Shown here piece after piece: positions 36,273-48,212 of a stretch of 64,000 nucleotides of DNA; position 1 is the stretch's first letter, and every line of letters begins with the position of its first letter. This DNA is from Rosellinia necatrix (Eukaryota; Ascomycota; Sordariomycetes; Xylariales; Xylariaceae). Both the position numbers and the translations under genes were made by a program. The notes under the pieces were generated by a model, which saw nothing but the letters and a program-made list of their open reading frames with translations, had not been told where the DNA came from and did not search any database. Where the stretch lies: the NCBI GenBank assembly GCA_021209875.1, contig JAGYVD010000001.1, forward strand, positions 310,001 to 374,000, read 5' to 3'.

Positions 36273-39200
36273 GCCCTCGACGACGGCGCGTCTGTTGACT
36301 CATACAGTGCCCAGCAGTTATTGCCGGTAGTTGGTGCTCTCCTCGCCCCGTTCGAGGCCTCTTCACCCCAGCCCTTCCCCTAGCCATCCCAGTGACCATC
36401 CATTTGCAGTGCCGATTGATGGACATACAGCCTTGCTGTGTGGTTCCCGTAGCATCGTGCTGCCCCGCTTGAGAACCCTGATCATCCCACCTGACCAGGT
36501 CGATGACCTCACCTTCGACGGCACTGCTGCTAGGCACGAAGACTTCGCTCCCGCCCGCGAACATATCGTGAGCCTAAGGGTCTACTCACCTTCCCAGGTT
36601 GGAAACCCTGTGAGACTTCAGACGGATCCGGAGCCGTGATTGGTTTTCAGGTGCCTCCCTTTCGTCGCCCATCGCCTCGGCGCTTCCCGCCCCCCTAGCA
36701 TGGCAACCAATCCGGATCCCTCCTGGCAGTTAGTTTCTCTAATTCGACGGCTTTGCGCGGCCGACTGCCGGGACTTGCGACGCAGCTGCTCTCCTTTCGA
36801 GCGGCTCTCCGCCCAGTTTGTTACATCGGTCGACGCGTATTCTCTTCATCGAGCTCCCTTCATCTGTGCTCCGTCAAGCCACAGCGCTCGTGATACCCGC
36901 GTGTGAGAATCGGCGCGGATCTAGCAGCTGGAGGCATGCGCTCGTCGCCGGCGCTTGGGCTGATCAACTGCGGGCTCTACGGGGTTGGGACTTGACGAAC
37001 GATTCCGGCATGATGCTGCGATTCGTCCGTGGATAAGCACGTTTGATGCACCTGGCCGATCTACGCATCTAGGCTATATATCAACCATCCTTCATGTTCC
37101 GAACGTTGTATCTGTATTCCTTCAGAGGGATAAGTTTCAGGTGCTGGTTCCAAAAAAAAAGGGCTCCCATCGCTGATGCATGAAATGGTATAAGCCGCGC
37201 CATGCGCTTGCTACGTTACGCCGAACAAGTTTGGTCTGATCGGACCGGTCCTCATGTAGTTCCCTACCTAACCTACGTGCTCCCCTATCTCTGAGAGCCC
37301 AAACCCCCTGGTGTCTCTAAATGCTGCTAGGCTTCTCAAGGTACTTTCTTGTGTCAGGGCGTGGAGAGTTTGTATCTTCAACATTTCCAGGGATCGTCTT
37401 CCAGACACAACAAGCAGAATATCAGCAGGCGGGTATTCTCGAGATGACAATCGAATCTCGTGCGCTAAACCAGATATTACTAGTTAGATATTACAAGGAA
37501 ATTCGTCATGAGGAGCTACGGATGCAGATGCTGACGCTGGGATGATCTTGTGACCTTGTTATGAAATTCAAAACTTGAACGTCTCGTGCATCACCCCACG
37601 GGCTATACGCACAACTAGTTGTCAGTATTAGGAGACTTTATCCGAGTTGGCGAATAGACAGATGGGCATGACCAGGGAGCCGAAGGAAACCCAACGCTCG
37701 TTCTATATCCCAAGTCTGACTTGGCTACCGGTGCTATCTAGGGATTTATCAAGACGTGGTAGGGGGCCCGAATAGGGGCGACACCTCCTCGAAGGCTTGC
37801 CCTACACCACTACTAAGCTATAGAATAAACAGCGTGATATGCTTTCTGTACGCATCCCCCGGCAGAACGATATCGCGACACGGTATTTGCGCTACGTTCC
37901 TACCCAGGGTCTATTCAACCGTTGGAAACGACATGTCGGCTATTCAACACATGGTCTCTGCTTAGACGACGCCATCTTTTATTTATACAGGAGACTACTG
38001 CAAGGCGCTGCAGCCAAGCCCTTCGACCTTTGCACATTCGTCGACCTGCAGCTGCTCTATCGACCTCAGGCGCGAGTGGGCGAGCCGTCCCTCCCAGTGT
38101 AGGTAACTTTCGTCCGACGCGTTTCAGCTACCAGAACACCGCCGGGTCAGCTCAACATGGGAGGTTTTATGCCCCCCTCTTACTACTGGCCACTGGTGTT
38201 ACGGGGTCTAGCCACAAGTAGGCACACTAGCGTCCGTATTCCGTTAGTGTTGGGTGTAAACACTCGTCGGTGCAGAAATTCAATTAGTTACGGCGAAGTG
38301 TTGGGCCAGTATGCCTACAGCCCGCGGCACGTCCTAGCCGCTTCGCCAAATCCAAACCCGCATCTCTGACCGAAAACAACGTAGGTGCACTGTATGAACC
38401 TCATGTGCCCGGGTGCCGGGAGGAACTTTGTTAAGAGGGGCAGCGACGTTACTACATAGATAGATAGCGTATAGGGATGTCGTTGAACGATGTAAGACGA
38501 CCGGGTGACGCTGTGGGGGGATCTAGCTTAGTGTTGGCCTGTCTCGATGCCTTACCGATGCCGACCCTATCCTATATCGACCCTGCGCGTGTGCGCAGGT
38601 GTCTGATGCCGCCATCGCTCGCTCTGAACTGGTGAGGATGGTCAACCCTTAACCCCTTAATCCCTTCCGCCCTTAACTCTATCCTCCTAGCCGGACCTGC
38701 TGCGCCCGGTTTTACTGTGCACTATCTAGAGCGCGCGCCGGAGCTGAGGAAGGGAGGGGCCATGATTGGGATGCCTCTCTGCCACTTAGACTAATGGAGA
38801 AAGGCTCTCGAAAACGTCGGCAATACTCGATCTACCAATGATGTCCACCACTGGCGCTTATTATAGCACACAAAGTTGAAACTGCCCGACCCCGTCGCTG
38901 AATGGCTGCCACAATCCCGATACCCTCGGTACTTCACGAGGCCTGTCCTTCTCCGGTGGTCCCCTACGTCGCAGTCGTTTCAGTTGTCGTCGTCCAGTGG
39001 CGAGCTACGTCCACCTGCGGTCTTCTTTGCACTACTCATCACAGTTCTCCAAAAGAGGCAGTGCGCCACTCTTGGCACGTTCTTCTTCGATCCGGGAGCG
39101 TAACGAACGGCCCGTACGACGACCAACACCCGGGGTCCACGGTCGAGACCCCGACGAGATGATAGTCGCCGTGCGATCAGGGTCTCCATTTGCCCTTGGC

Positions 39201-39373
39201 TCCGTCTACCTGTAGATAGTCGGTAAGGAGGTACTACTTACTTACCCCTCACTTCGCGGACGGCTTCCGTCTGCGACTTGCCTGTTCCTCTAGTCTCTTC
39301 TTACACAGTACATGTCATTCATGGAGCTCTGGACCGAACCCATAGCCGCCTTCCTCGGCCAAGGGGGAGAAGA

Positions 39374-39433
39374 CAAGAGAGAGAGAGAGAAAGAGAGAGA
39401 GGGAGAGAGAGAGTGAGAAAAAGAAAAAGAGGC
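39374..39433. repeat. GA-rich microsatellite
   Basis: Imperfect GAGA and AAAGAG repeats on the plus strand. Ser/Leu-rich antisense ORFs here are artefacts. Confidence 0.85.
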
Positions 39434-40414
39434 AGACACAGAGGCAGACGGGGAGCGCTCGAGAGATGCCGGTATCATGAACGCGTCCGGTGCTGCTCAG
39501 GTGACTCAGTAGGGTCTCTGATATATTGCGGAGACCTGTGGTTCTGTCGAAGGCCCAGAACTCGCGAGGAAACACAACCATCCCGCGCGCTGTCGGCACG
39601 GCAGGGGTGCACCAAGCACCGCACTTTCACTACATAGGCTGCGGTAACATGCTACCTACTGACGTGCTGAGGTAGGTACTTCAGCGAGAATGTACCCCAG
39701 TACGCCAGTAACTACTTCTCCAGTAACTTCTCCAGTAATTATCAGAGGCTATAGGTAGGTGCCCAGGTGGTGGAGGTAGTGTAGTGTAGTAGGCAGGCAG
39801 CATGGAGCATGCGGCATGGGGTTACGGGCACAAGGCGGGGCCTAAGCAACCATTGACCACTGAGCAGGAGGGGGGACTAGGGGCCTGCGGCTTGGGATGG
39901 CGGTCATTGGCCAGGGTCGCACAGCGAGGTCTTGCTATCCAACCAGCTGACACCCTCTGCTGCTGAGAACCCGGCTCCAACCCTGGACGGGCCTACAAAT
40001 TAGCGAGCGGCTTGGCGCCTGGACCCCACCCCTCTCTCATGTCAAATGCACGTCGCTGCGTCTGCTGCATTCGTCGAAGAGGCCGTCCAATCGTGGCCCC
40101 ACCGTCGAGCATCTCCCACCAGCACTCTCCCACCATCGTCCTGCCATCGAGCCCAGCATCTCCAGATGGCCTTGCATCCTTCTTGCATCCTCGTCGACCC
40201 TGCGAAGCTGCGACCTCCACAAAGTCGGTATGACTTTGCGTCGCCCTCGCTCTTGGCAATGCTACGGTCCGAGGAGGCATGGGGTTTCTTATCTTCCCGT
40301 GGCATATTGTGGCTTGTTCGTTGAAGCCCCCCTATCTGCTCACGCTCAGCCTTCTCCGACTCGACCGAGCCGTTCGCCATCTGGGCTAGACGCGCGCTGC
40401 TTTGCTGACTAGGT

Positions 40415-40560
40415 ACTTTGCTGCTTTGCTACTTTGTTGCTTTGCTACTTTGTTGCTTTGCTACTTTGCTACTTTGCCATGTTGTTCGTCCGCCTCCCTG
40501 CCTCTCTGCCTACCTGCCTACCTGCCTACCTGCCTACCTCCCTAGGTACCTAGCTACCTG
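40415..40560. repeat. TTTGCTAC/TTTGCTGC array followed by CCTACCTG array
   Basis: At 40415-40477 octamer-like units TTTGCTAC, TTTGCTGC and TTTGTTGC alternate. At 40493-40560 CCTGCCTA and CCTACCTG units follow, ending in CCTAGGTACCTAGC. The two arrays are nearly adjacent and probably slipped independently. Confidence 0.8.
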
Positions 40561-43298
40561 CTTAAGTAGTGTAGTCTCGTCCACAGGACCTCAGCCTCTC
40601 CGGCGCTGCGCCCCTGGGCGCTCCCGCCTGGCCTTGCCCTGGTTGGTCGACATAGGCAGACGACACAGTCGGGAGGACGGCCTGACGGGGCACGACGACG
40701 ACGACGAGCAATCGGCGCCCGACCCTGGGGCGTCTGCGCTAATTGCCCGGCCGCCCTCCTTCGGTAGTGTTGGGTTGGCGTTTGCCTGCACACGGTATTG
40801 ATAGGCCGCAAGGTGTGCACTCCACGATCTGGCACTCATCCCACCAACCCGCCTGCCTACCCACCGGCCTGCTCCTGGAGTGCACACACCCACACCCACA
40901 CCTGCACCCACACCAACCCACCCACCGAGGACACGCTCAGGTCGACGATACCTGTTCGCCCGTTGCTCGTGCATGTCACGACAGCGCGGGTGAACCCCTG
41001 CTACCCGCTCTTGCAGGCTCCCACCAAACCCACGACTGACAATTAGTTGTGACTCAGTTTGACCCCGTCTCAGTCCTACTCAGGCCCGTGGCCTAATTAT
41101 CTTTTTCGAGGTCCTCAAGCCAGACTCATGCCATCCAACGATCCCCCTCGCGCCCCTCGCGCCCCTCGCTCCATCCCGGTGCATACGGGTCCTGTCCTAG
41201 CGTGTACGCTATACCCTTACAGCCCTAGGTAACGAAATACCGTGCATGGCGGTTGAACGCAGGCGGCCGCGTTGCAAAGTGACGTAATGGAGCGACTCTG
41301 CAGCGGATGCCTGTGCATTGGCGAAACCCGCCAGACCCTTTCAAGGGACTACCCAAACTACCAGCTTCCTACACCGACACGCCTGCATGCTTGTTGAATG
41401 GCCAGATCTCGGGAGCTTAACTGAACCCATTGCCCATGGTTGGCTTCTTCTGGCCCCGCTGGACCCGGAGAACTAGGCTACACTAGTCAGAGCAGTTGCT
41501 AGCCTGCTATGAGGGGGGGGGGGGATGCACCAACGTGGTTGTGCGAATAGAACGTGTATGGTGTATCGTGCCACCGCATTCTCGGATGGCTTTCCAGACG
41601 CCTGGTCGTAGGGGCATGCTTTGGTAGCGGGTGTCAAGTCCCGATGGCTGTCGTACACCGCATTTTGCACGTTTTCTCTTCGACATACAACCCGGACTTG
41701 CTTGACCGAGGAAAATATGCATCTCCCTCGTCTAGAGAACAAGCGGCCCCGTGACTCGCCCCGTCAAGGCCGTGATGTTTCTTGACTGGGAAACGGGTAT
41801 CGCTAGGGGGCGATAAATCCACATGCTCTGGGGAATGCGCCGCAGTCTACAGATTTTAGCAGAGGATCGGCGTGAAGCCTGTCTGCAGGGTCCATATTGT
41901 ATTGTACGGTACATGCTCTCTATCGAGAACTATCGTAAGATCGTCCACGGCGGCCTGGGTCCCTGCTCCATAAGGCCGCTGCTATAGAGGCCCTAGGCTA
42001 AAGATCGGGCCTGTTCACAAAACTTTTGATACCTCTGGTTAGCTATTATTATGTACAATGACATGGAAGGCCTGATACGAAATGCTATCTGGAGCTCGTG
42101 TCCCCCGTCGCCCCATAGCGGATATCTAAGGTTGACAGGGCTAAATCAGACCATCTCGCCAATCTAGCTCATCACGCGACCCTGGGGCATCGCACAGAGA
42201 CAGGGACTAGAGCGTCGTCAGCCAGACTAACTTGAGCGCTTTCTTGCGTGTGCGGTTGAGGTCGAGTTTAGATGCCGTCGATCGCGAATAAAGCCGGTCA
42301 TCTCTGCGATATCCCCCTTCTCCCACACATGGACCGTGACCGATCTCGGTGGCACAGTTTCTCCTCCTGTGCGTGGCTGGTGTGGGACATGTACCCAGGT
42401 GTGTCCTAGCAACATCACACAGAGATCGATCATGCTACAGCAGCGCGAGGGTGAGCCTGACATGTTTTGCGGAAGCTCTAGTCTGTCAAACGCAGCTGTA
42501 CGCGGTAGTAGCTACGGCAGCTCGTGCTTCCCCAACCACCCCAACCCCTTGCCCCACGGTAAACATAAGCAAAGCTAAACGCGCGTAGAGCCTAAGCGAA
42601 GCGAAGCTTGCCCGGCGAGCGTGGGCGGCTGCAGTATGTCACCGCCACAGGCGATCGTGACGTGCAGCACGCTCTTGTGAGAGACCAATCTGGTAGAAAT
42701 GCCCGGGTGAATGGTGCCGATCATATGATGAGCGATTCCAGATGACTGATGTCTCGTCCTCGCGCCCAAGCCAACGGGAGGGGGGAAAGACAGAAGTGTC
42801 ATCTGCTATGCCATGGCGTCGCAAGCGGCGCCGGTGGCGAGGGGCGTACGCTTGCACTGTCGGCTGTGGCACTCTGCTATCCAGAGCGAGGGACTCGTGG
42901 ATCCAAACCCAAAAAGTACACCAGCCCGTCCAAGTAGGCCGGACACGAGCTCTGGGGTCTCGGTTCGTGGGGCGTGGAGTGTCGACACTGCGGAAGGCTC
43001 CTTTTCGAGGCAAGCCCCAGATAAGATGCAGATGGAGGGGTGTGGTCTCGTGGCGTCACAGTGGTGCAGTGTTGCACGCGCCGCGTATCGTACCGTATAT
43101 CGGCTGCTGCCCGCGCTGGAGATCGTCGTAGTCGACCCCCGGCCGCTATGGTATAAACTTGCCTACCCGCGTTTTCCAAATAATTTCCCCTAGCACCTGT
43201 GATGCCCGCATCTGTATTTGTGTCTGCGAAACGAGCAGGATTTCACCTGGCACAGCAGATGGGTGAGCGACGGTACCCATTCATGGCGGTGTCGGACT

Positions 43299-43331
43299 AT
43301 GACATGACATGACATGATATGACATGATCAT
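43299..43331. repeat. GACAT pentanucleotide repeat
   Basis: Six GACAT-like units with two variants. Confidence 0.8.
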
Positions 43332-43637
43332 GTTTACAATTCCCGTTGCTGATGGCATCGATGTACGCGCTCCATCGTGCTCCATCGTGTTGCTGCAAAA
43401 ACGCCCTGTTTGCGCGACTGTAAACAAGCTCAAGACGAGCAGAGGGACGTAGGCATAGTGCGGTGGTGGACCTGGCATGTGGAGGGTGGCCTGAGGGATG
43501 GATGAAGGGGCGGTTCCTTGATTTGACGATGCGTTTGTCGGCGCACATGAAAATCCCTAAACTCATTCATCCGCTACGACATCAGCACTGAGTGGTCAAT
43601 GGCACATGCATCGCATACATGTTGGGTAAGTGAGTAT

Positions 43638-43755
43638 GTAGGTAGTATATAGGTAGTATAGTTGTTGTATGTAGTGTGTATATATGTAGTGTGTATGTAG
43701 TATGTAGTAGTTATGTAGTATGTAGTAGTTATGTAGTATGTAGTATGTAGTAGAG
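43638..43755. repeat. GTAGTAT-type satellite
   Basis: About 115 bp of interleaved GTAGTAT, GTAGTAGTTAT and GTAGTGTGTAT units. Tyr/Thr-rich antisense ORFs over it are artefacts. Confidence 0.8.
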
Positions 43756-44507
43756 GTATGGTTGGATGATGGTTGGACGGCACTATTATGGAAGCCCAAT
43801 AACAAAGGCGCAGCAGATGTATGTACAATATATGCATGGCGTTTTGTATGTGCGTCTGTGGATGCAACTTGAAATAGCCTCTTATTCGTGCGTTCCACCA
43901 ATCCTGAATCGCGGAGATTTTCCTTGAAGCCAACGAAAGACAGAACCATGATCCGGCGAATTGGCTGCCAATCGGACTTGCGTCAGGAGGTAGTAAATAC
44001 AGGCTGTCTGCTGTAAGGTAGCTGTAGGCTAGGGGGGGTTGTAAGGGGGCAAGGGGGGAGGGAGCTGGGGGGGGGAGAATACATACCTTTGCAGGTATTA
44101 TTGGGAGCGGCTTAAGCATAAACACGCACAGACCAATGCGGGCCGTTGGCGGCTGGTCCTAGACGACAGGGAAGGCGAATGGCGGGGTTGATAACGATAG
44201 CGGCAAAATTCGACCAGGCGGTTGTCAGACGCCAGTGCGACAGACGCGCTGTTAAGCAGCGCTACTGATTTGTCTAATCTGCCGCCCTCTTTTCTCGCCG
44301 GCGGTGCACCTATCGAGCTCAGGCATGCCGCCTAAGCCAAAACTCAACTCTTATCGCGGCCCACCCAACCAAAGGCATACCCATCACATAGTTATCACAT
44401 TAGCTGTGACTAGCCCGCTAGCTCATCATTCATCACCCAACTCTCGAATTTCGCAAATACCGGGATACAAAGACCCGGCCCGTTGGAGAGCATCGGGGGC
44501 GGCCAGC

Positions 44508-47500
44508 ATGACGAGCCTCAAGAGATCCGTCAACACGGATCCGTTTGCATCCAACCTCTCCAGCAAGGTTTACGTGAGGTCGACCAAGAGCGGCAAAGTC
44601 CAGAAAATCGTTCGCGAGGTCTACTTGCGACAAGACATCCCATGTTCTTCACGGCTCTGTTCAACATGTCTGGCCACGGCGCCCAGAAGCGCTGCCGGTG
44701 TTGGTGGGTTCGCCTCGTCTCGTTCAACCCGCGTTGCCAAGGAGCCCGCCATGGCTAACCCTCATCACAGTGAGCCCCTTCGTGCTGTCGGAAAAGCCGG
44801 CAGGCACCAAGGCGTACCCGCAAGGACACTACCTCGTCCCGGATACCAACGCGCTACTTAATGCTATGGATCTGTTCGAGCAGGCGACTGCCTTCTTTGA
44901 TGTTATCATTCTGCAGACCGTTCTGGAGGAACTGCGCAACAGGTCCCTGCCTTTATATAACCGGCTTATCGGGCTCACCAAGAGTCAAGAAAAGCGGTTC
45001 TATGTTTTCTTTAACGAGTTTCGGTTGGAGACCTATATCAATCGCGAGGCGGATGAGACTATCAATGACCGCAACGACCGCGCTGTCCGACGCGCTGTCA
45101 AGTGGTATAATGAACACCTGGGCCAGACCAAGTCCAAGAGTACACCAGTCACAGTCATGTTATCCGACGACAGGGGTAACCTAGAGAAGGCGAAACAAGA
45201 GAAAGTTCCTGCCGTCAAATTACGCGACTACGTATCGGGCCTGAAGGATTCCGAGCGATTACTGGACATGATTGCCGAGTCGGAGGAGCGTGTTGCATCG
45301 AAGGAGAAGAACACGGGATTCCTTTACCCGGAACATTTTAGTCTGTCCAAGATGATGACGGGGGTAAAGAGCGGTATGCTGCATCAGGGGATATTTAACG
45401 TATCACCGTACAACTATCTTGAGGGCTCGATTAAAGTGCCTGCTTTCCCGAAACCTCTTATCATTCTCGGGAGAGAGAATATCAATCGCTCTGTAGATGG
45501 AGATGTGGTAGTGGTCGAGGTGCTACCGCAGGACCAGTGGAAAGAACCTTCTACTAAGATTATCGAAGAAGAAGCTATCACAAAGAACGAGAATGCAGAA
45601 AATGACGAGGGCGCGGCAGATGTTGTTACGGAGAGAGAAAGGAAAGCCCTCCAGGAGCAGGTGAAGAAGACCCAAGTCTTGGCCACCGAAGGGAGGCCAC
45701 AGCCCACAGCTAAAGTCGTTGGTGTTATCAAACGGAATTGGCGCCAGTACGTTGGCCATGTAGACCCATCTTCAGTCAGCCAGGCCGCAAGACAGGGCAG
45801 GAAGCAGGAGAGTGTGTTTCTAATCGCGATGGACAAGAGGATCCCCAAAATTCGGATACGGACACGGCAAGCCGGGGAACTTCTCGGAAAGCGAATCCTG
45901 GTTACCATTGATTCCTGGGATCGTGAATCTAGGCATCCTGTTGGTCACTTTGTCCGGTCGCTCGGCGAATTGGAGACCAAGGCCGCAGAGACCGAGGCCC
46001 TGCTGCTCGAGTATGACGTGCAGTACCGGCCATTCCCCAAAACCGTTTTAGACTGTCTACCTAAAGAAGGCCACGACTGGAAAGTCCCTGTCAGCACCGA
46101 CGATCCGGGCTGGAAAGGCAGGGAAGATCTCAGGGGCTTGCTGATTTGCAGCATTGATCCAATCGGCTGCCAGGATATTGATGATGCTCTGCATGCCAGA
46201 CCATTACCAAATGGGAACTACGAAGTCGGCGTGCATATTGCCGACGTGTCCCATTTCGTCAAGCCGGCGAATGCCATGGACACCGAAGCTAGTATACGTG
46301 GTACAACCGTCTATCTGGTCGATAAGCGCATTGATATGCTGCCGATGCTTCTGGGCACCGACCTCTGCTCGCTGAAGCCCTACGTGGAGCGCTACGCCTT
46401 CTCCGTTCTCTGGGAGTTGAGCCCGGACGCGGACATCGTCAGCGTACGGTTTACCAAATCCGTCATCAAATCCCGGGAGGCGTTCAGCTACGAACAGGCG
46501 CAGCTACGCATCGACGATGCATCACAGCAGGATGAGCTCACGGGCGGTATGCGGACACTGCTCATGCTCTCCAAGAGGCTGAAGCAGAAGCGCATGGATG
46601 CCGGCGCCCTGAGTCTCTCGTCGCCCGAGGTCAAGGTGCAGATGGAGTCCGAGACATCGGATCCGATCGACGTCAAGACCAAGGAGCTTCTCGACACCAA
46701 CTCGCTGGTAGAAGAGTTCATGTTGCTCGCCAACATCAGCGTGGCGCGCAAGATTTACGAGGCGTTCCCGCAGACGGCGATTCTGCGGCGCCACGGGGCG
46801 CCACCCAAGACCAACTTCGACGAGCTCGCGAACCAGCTGAAGGTCAAGCGGGGTCTCGAGCTACGCTTCGACTCGTCCAAGGCGCTCGCCGACTCGCTCG
46901 ACGCGTGCGCGGACCCGTCGGAGCCCTTCTTCAACACGCTCGTGCGCATCCTCGCGACGCGCTGCATGATGAGCGCCGAGTACTTTTGCGCCGGGACGCA
47001 GTCGTACCCGGAGTTCCGGCACTACGGGCTCGCGTCCGAGATCTACACGCACTTCACGAGCCCGATCCGGCGGTACGCGGACCTCGTGGCGCACCGGCAG
47101 CTCGCGGCCGCCATCGACTACGAGGCGACGCACCCGTCTTCGCGCGCGCGCGGCCGCCTCGAAGCCATCTGCAAGAACATCAACGTCCGCCACCGCAACG
47201 CCCAGCTCGCGGGCCGCGCCTCGGTCGCGTACTACGTCGGCCAGAGCCTGCGGGGCCGCGTCGCCGACGACGAGGACGCCTTCGTCATGCGCGTCTTCAG
47301 CAACGGCTTCGTCGTCCTCGTCCCCCGCTTCGGCATTGAGGGCCTCGTCCGCCTCCGCGACCTCGCCGACCCCGAGCCCGACAGCACCTTCGACCCCGAC
47401 TCCTACACCCTGCGCTTCTCCGGCTCCCGGGACGGCGCCGTCCAGCTGTTCCAGAAGGTCCGCGTCCGCGTCCGCGACGTCAAGGACGAGGCCACCGGCA

Positions 47501-47544
47501 AGCGCGGCGCCAAGATGGAGCTCATCGGCGACGCCCCGCGGTGA
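44508..47544 (+). CDS. dis3: Exosome exoribonuclease DIS3/RRP44
   Basis: DIS3 is the catalytic subunit of the RNA exosome, with a PIN endonuclease and an RNase II-type 3'-5' exonuclease. Two exons, 44508-44697 and 44771-47544, with a 73-bp intron (GTGTTG to CACAG, branch GCTAAC) give 987 residues. The start reads MTSLKRSVNTDPFASNLSSK, then VYVRSTKSGKVQKIVREVYL and a CR3-type cysteine cluster (C46, C51, C54). The PIN domain begins VPDTNALLNAMDLFE with D88 and contains TINDRNDRAVRRAVKWYNEH and SDDRGN. Cold-shock-like domains follow. The RNB active site is IDPIGCQDIDDAL (525-537), and a C-terminal S1-like domain ends the protein. The donor GTGTTG is unusual. The last 700 bp have nearly all codons ending in G or C, unlike the 5' half, which creates long false ORFs in other frames. 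Confidence 0.96.
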
Positions 47545-48212
47545 TGAGGGACGACACGGACGGGAGCTGGCGGTCGTTGTACTGTAATTAGTTCGCAGTT
47601 GACACGGTAGATAGCGGAGCGGAGTTATCGATGCGCTGTGGACGACTAGAAATAAAAAATAAAAAGACCGATGAATCAGAGGGCCTATAATACTGTCTTC
47701 CTAACACACGAGCGAGAAATCTACAGTATGAAACACGTGAACGTTACAAAGGGTAGATGCGCACTTAGGAGGGATATATTATCATTACAATCATCACATC
47801 TCGCGCGAATAGCATAGTTCGTCATCTTTTGCTCAAGGCCGGCCTTCCAGAGACCCATATTAAATCTATTTCTTGTTATCTAAGTAGATATTTCGACCTG
47901 CATCGCTCCCTCATCAAGTTTCCTCCTAGTCGTGATAATATAATGGCTTGTTTCCTCTATGATGATAATAATAATGATGATGGTTCGTGCTTTCGTATTT
48001 CAGTACCAATATATGATGCGTATGCGATTATATCCATGCCATAAATAAATAAAGTAAAAAGGTTCGGACCTAAACTCCGTGCTATGCCATTCTTCTGCTC
48101 TATGCAATGTATTCCATTGTATGCTCGATTCATTTCATACTGCTTCATTATTCGTATCGATTTCGGTTTATGTTCTTCCTCTCTCTCTCGTCATGGGGGC
48201 CCCAGCCCGCTC
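47545..48212. other. Convergent 3' region of dis3 and sld3
   Basis: 668 bp between two stop codons, more AT-rich than its surroundings, presumably holding both 3' UTRs and polyadenylation sites (AATAAA-like words near 47650 and 48043). No other gene is seen. Confidence 0.7.

Larger units (their letters stand above)
29458..44507. other. Gene desert of 15 kb between rsc7 and dis3
   Basis: Base composition is ordinary and there is no RIP-like AT bias, yet no open frame exceeds about 185 codons and none shows a domain or credible splice partners. ORFs such as 34547-34969, 36190-36564 (minus) and 42742-43131 have no family features. The region carries many TACCTAGGTA-type words and microsatellites (listed separately). 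It may contain long 5' leaders, noncoding RNAs or lineage-specific genes that cannot be recognised from sequence alone. Confidence 0.6.

Noticed and set aside
46861..47339. Long ORFs inside dis3 on both strands
   Set aside because: They result from the high GC3 of the dis3 coding sequence; the RNB/S1 frame is the real one.
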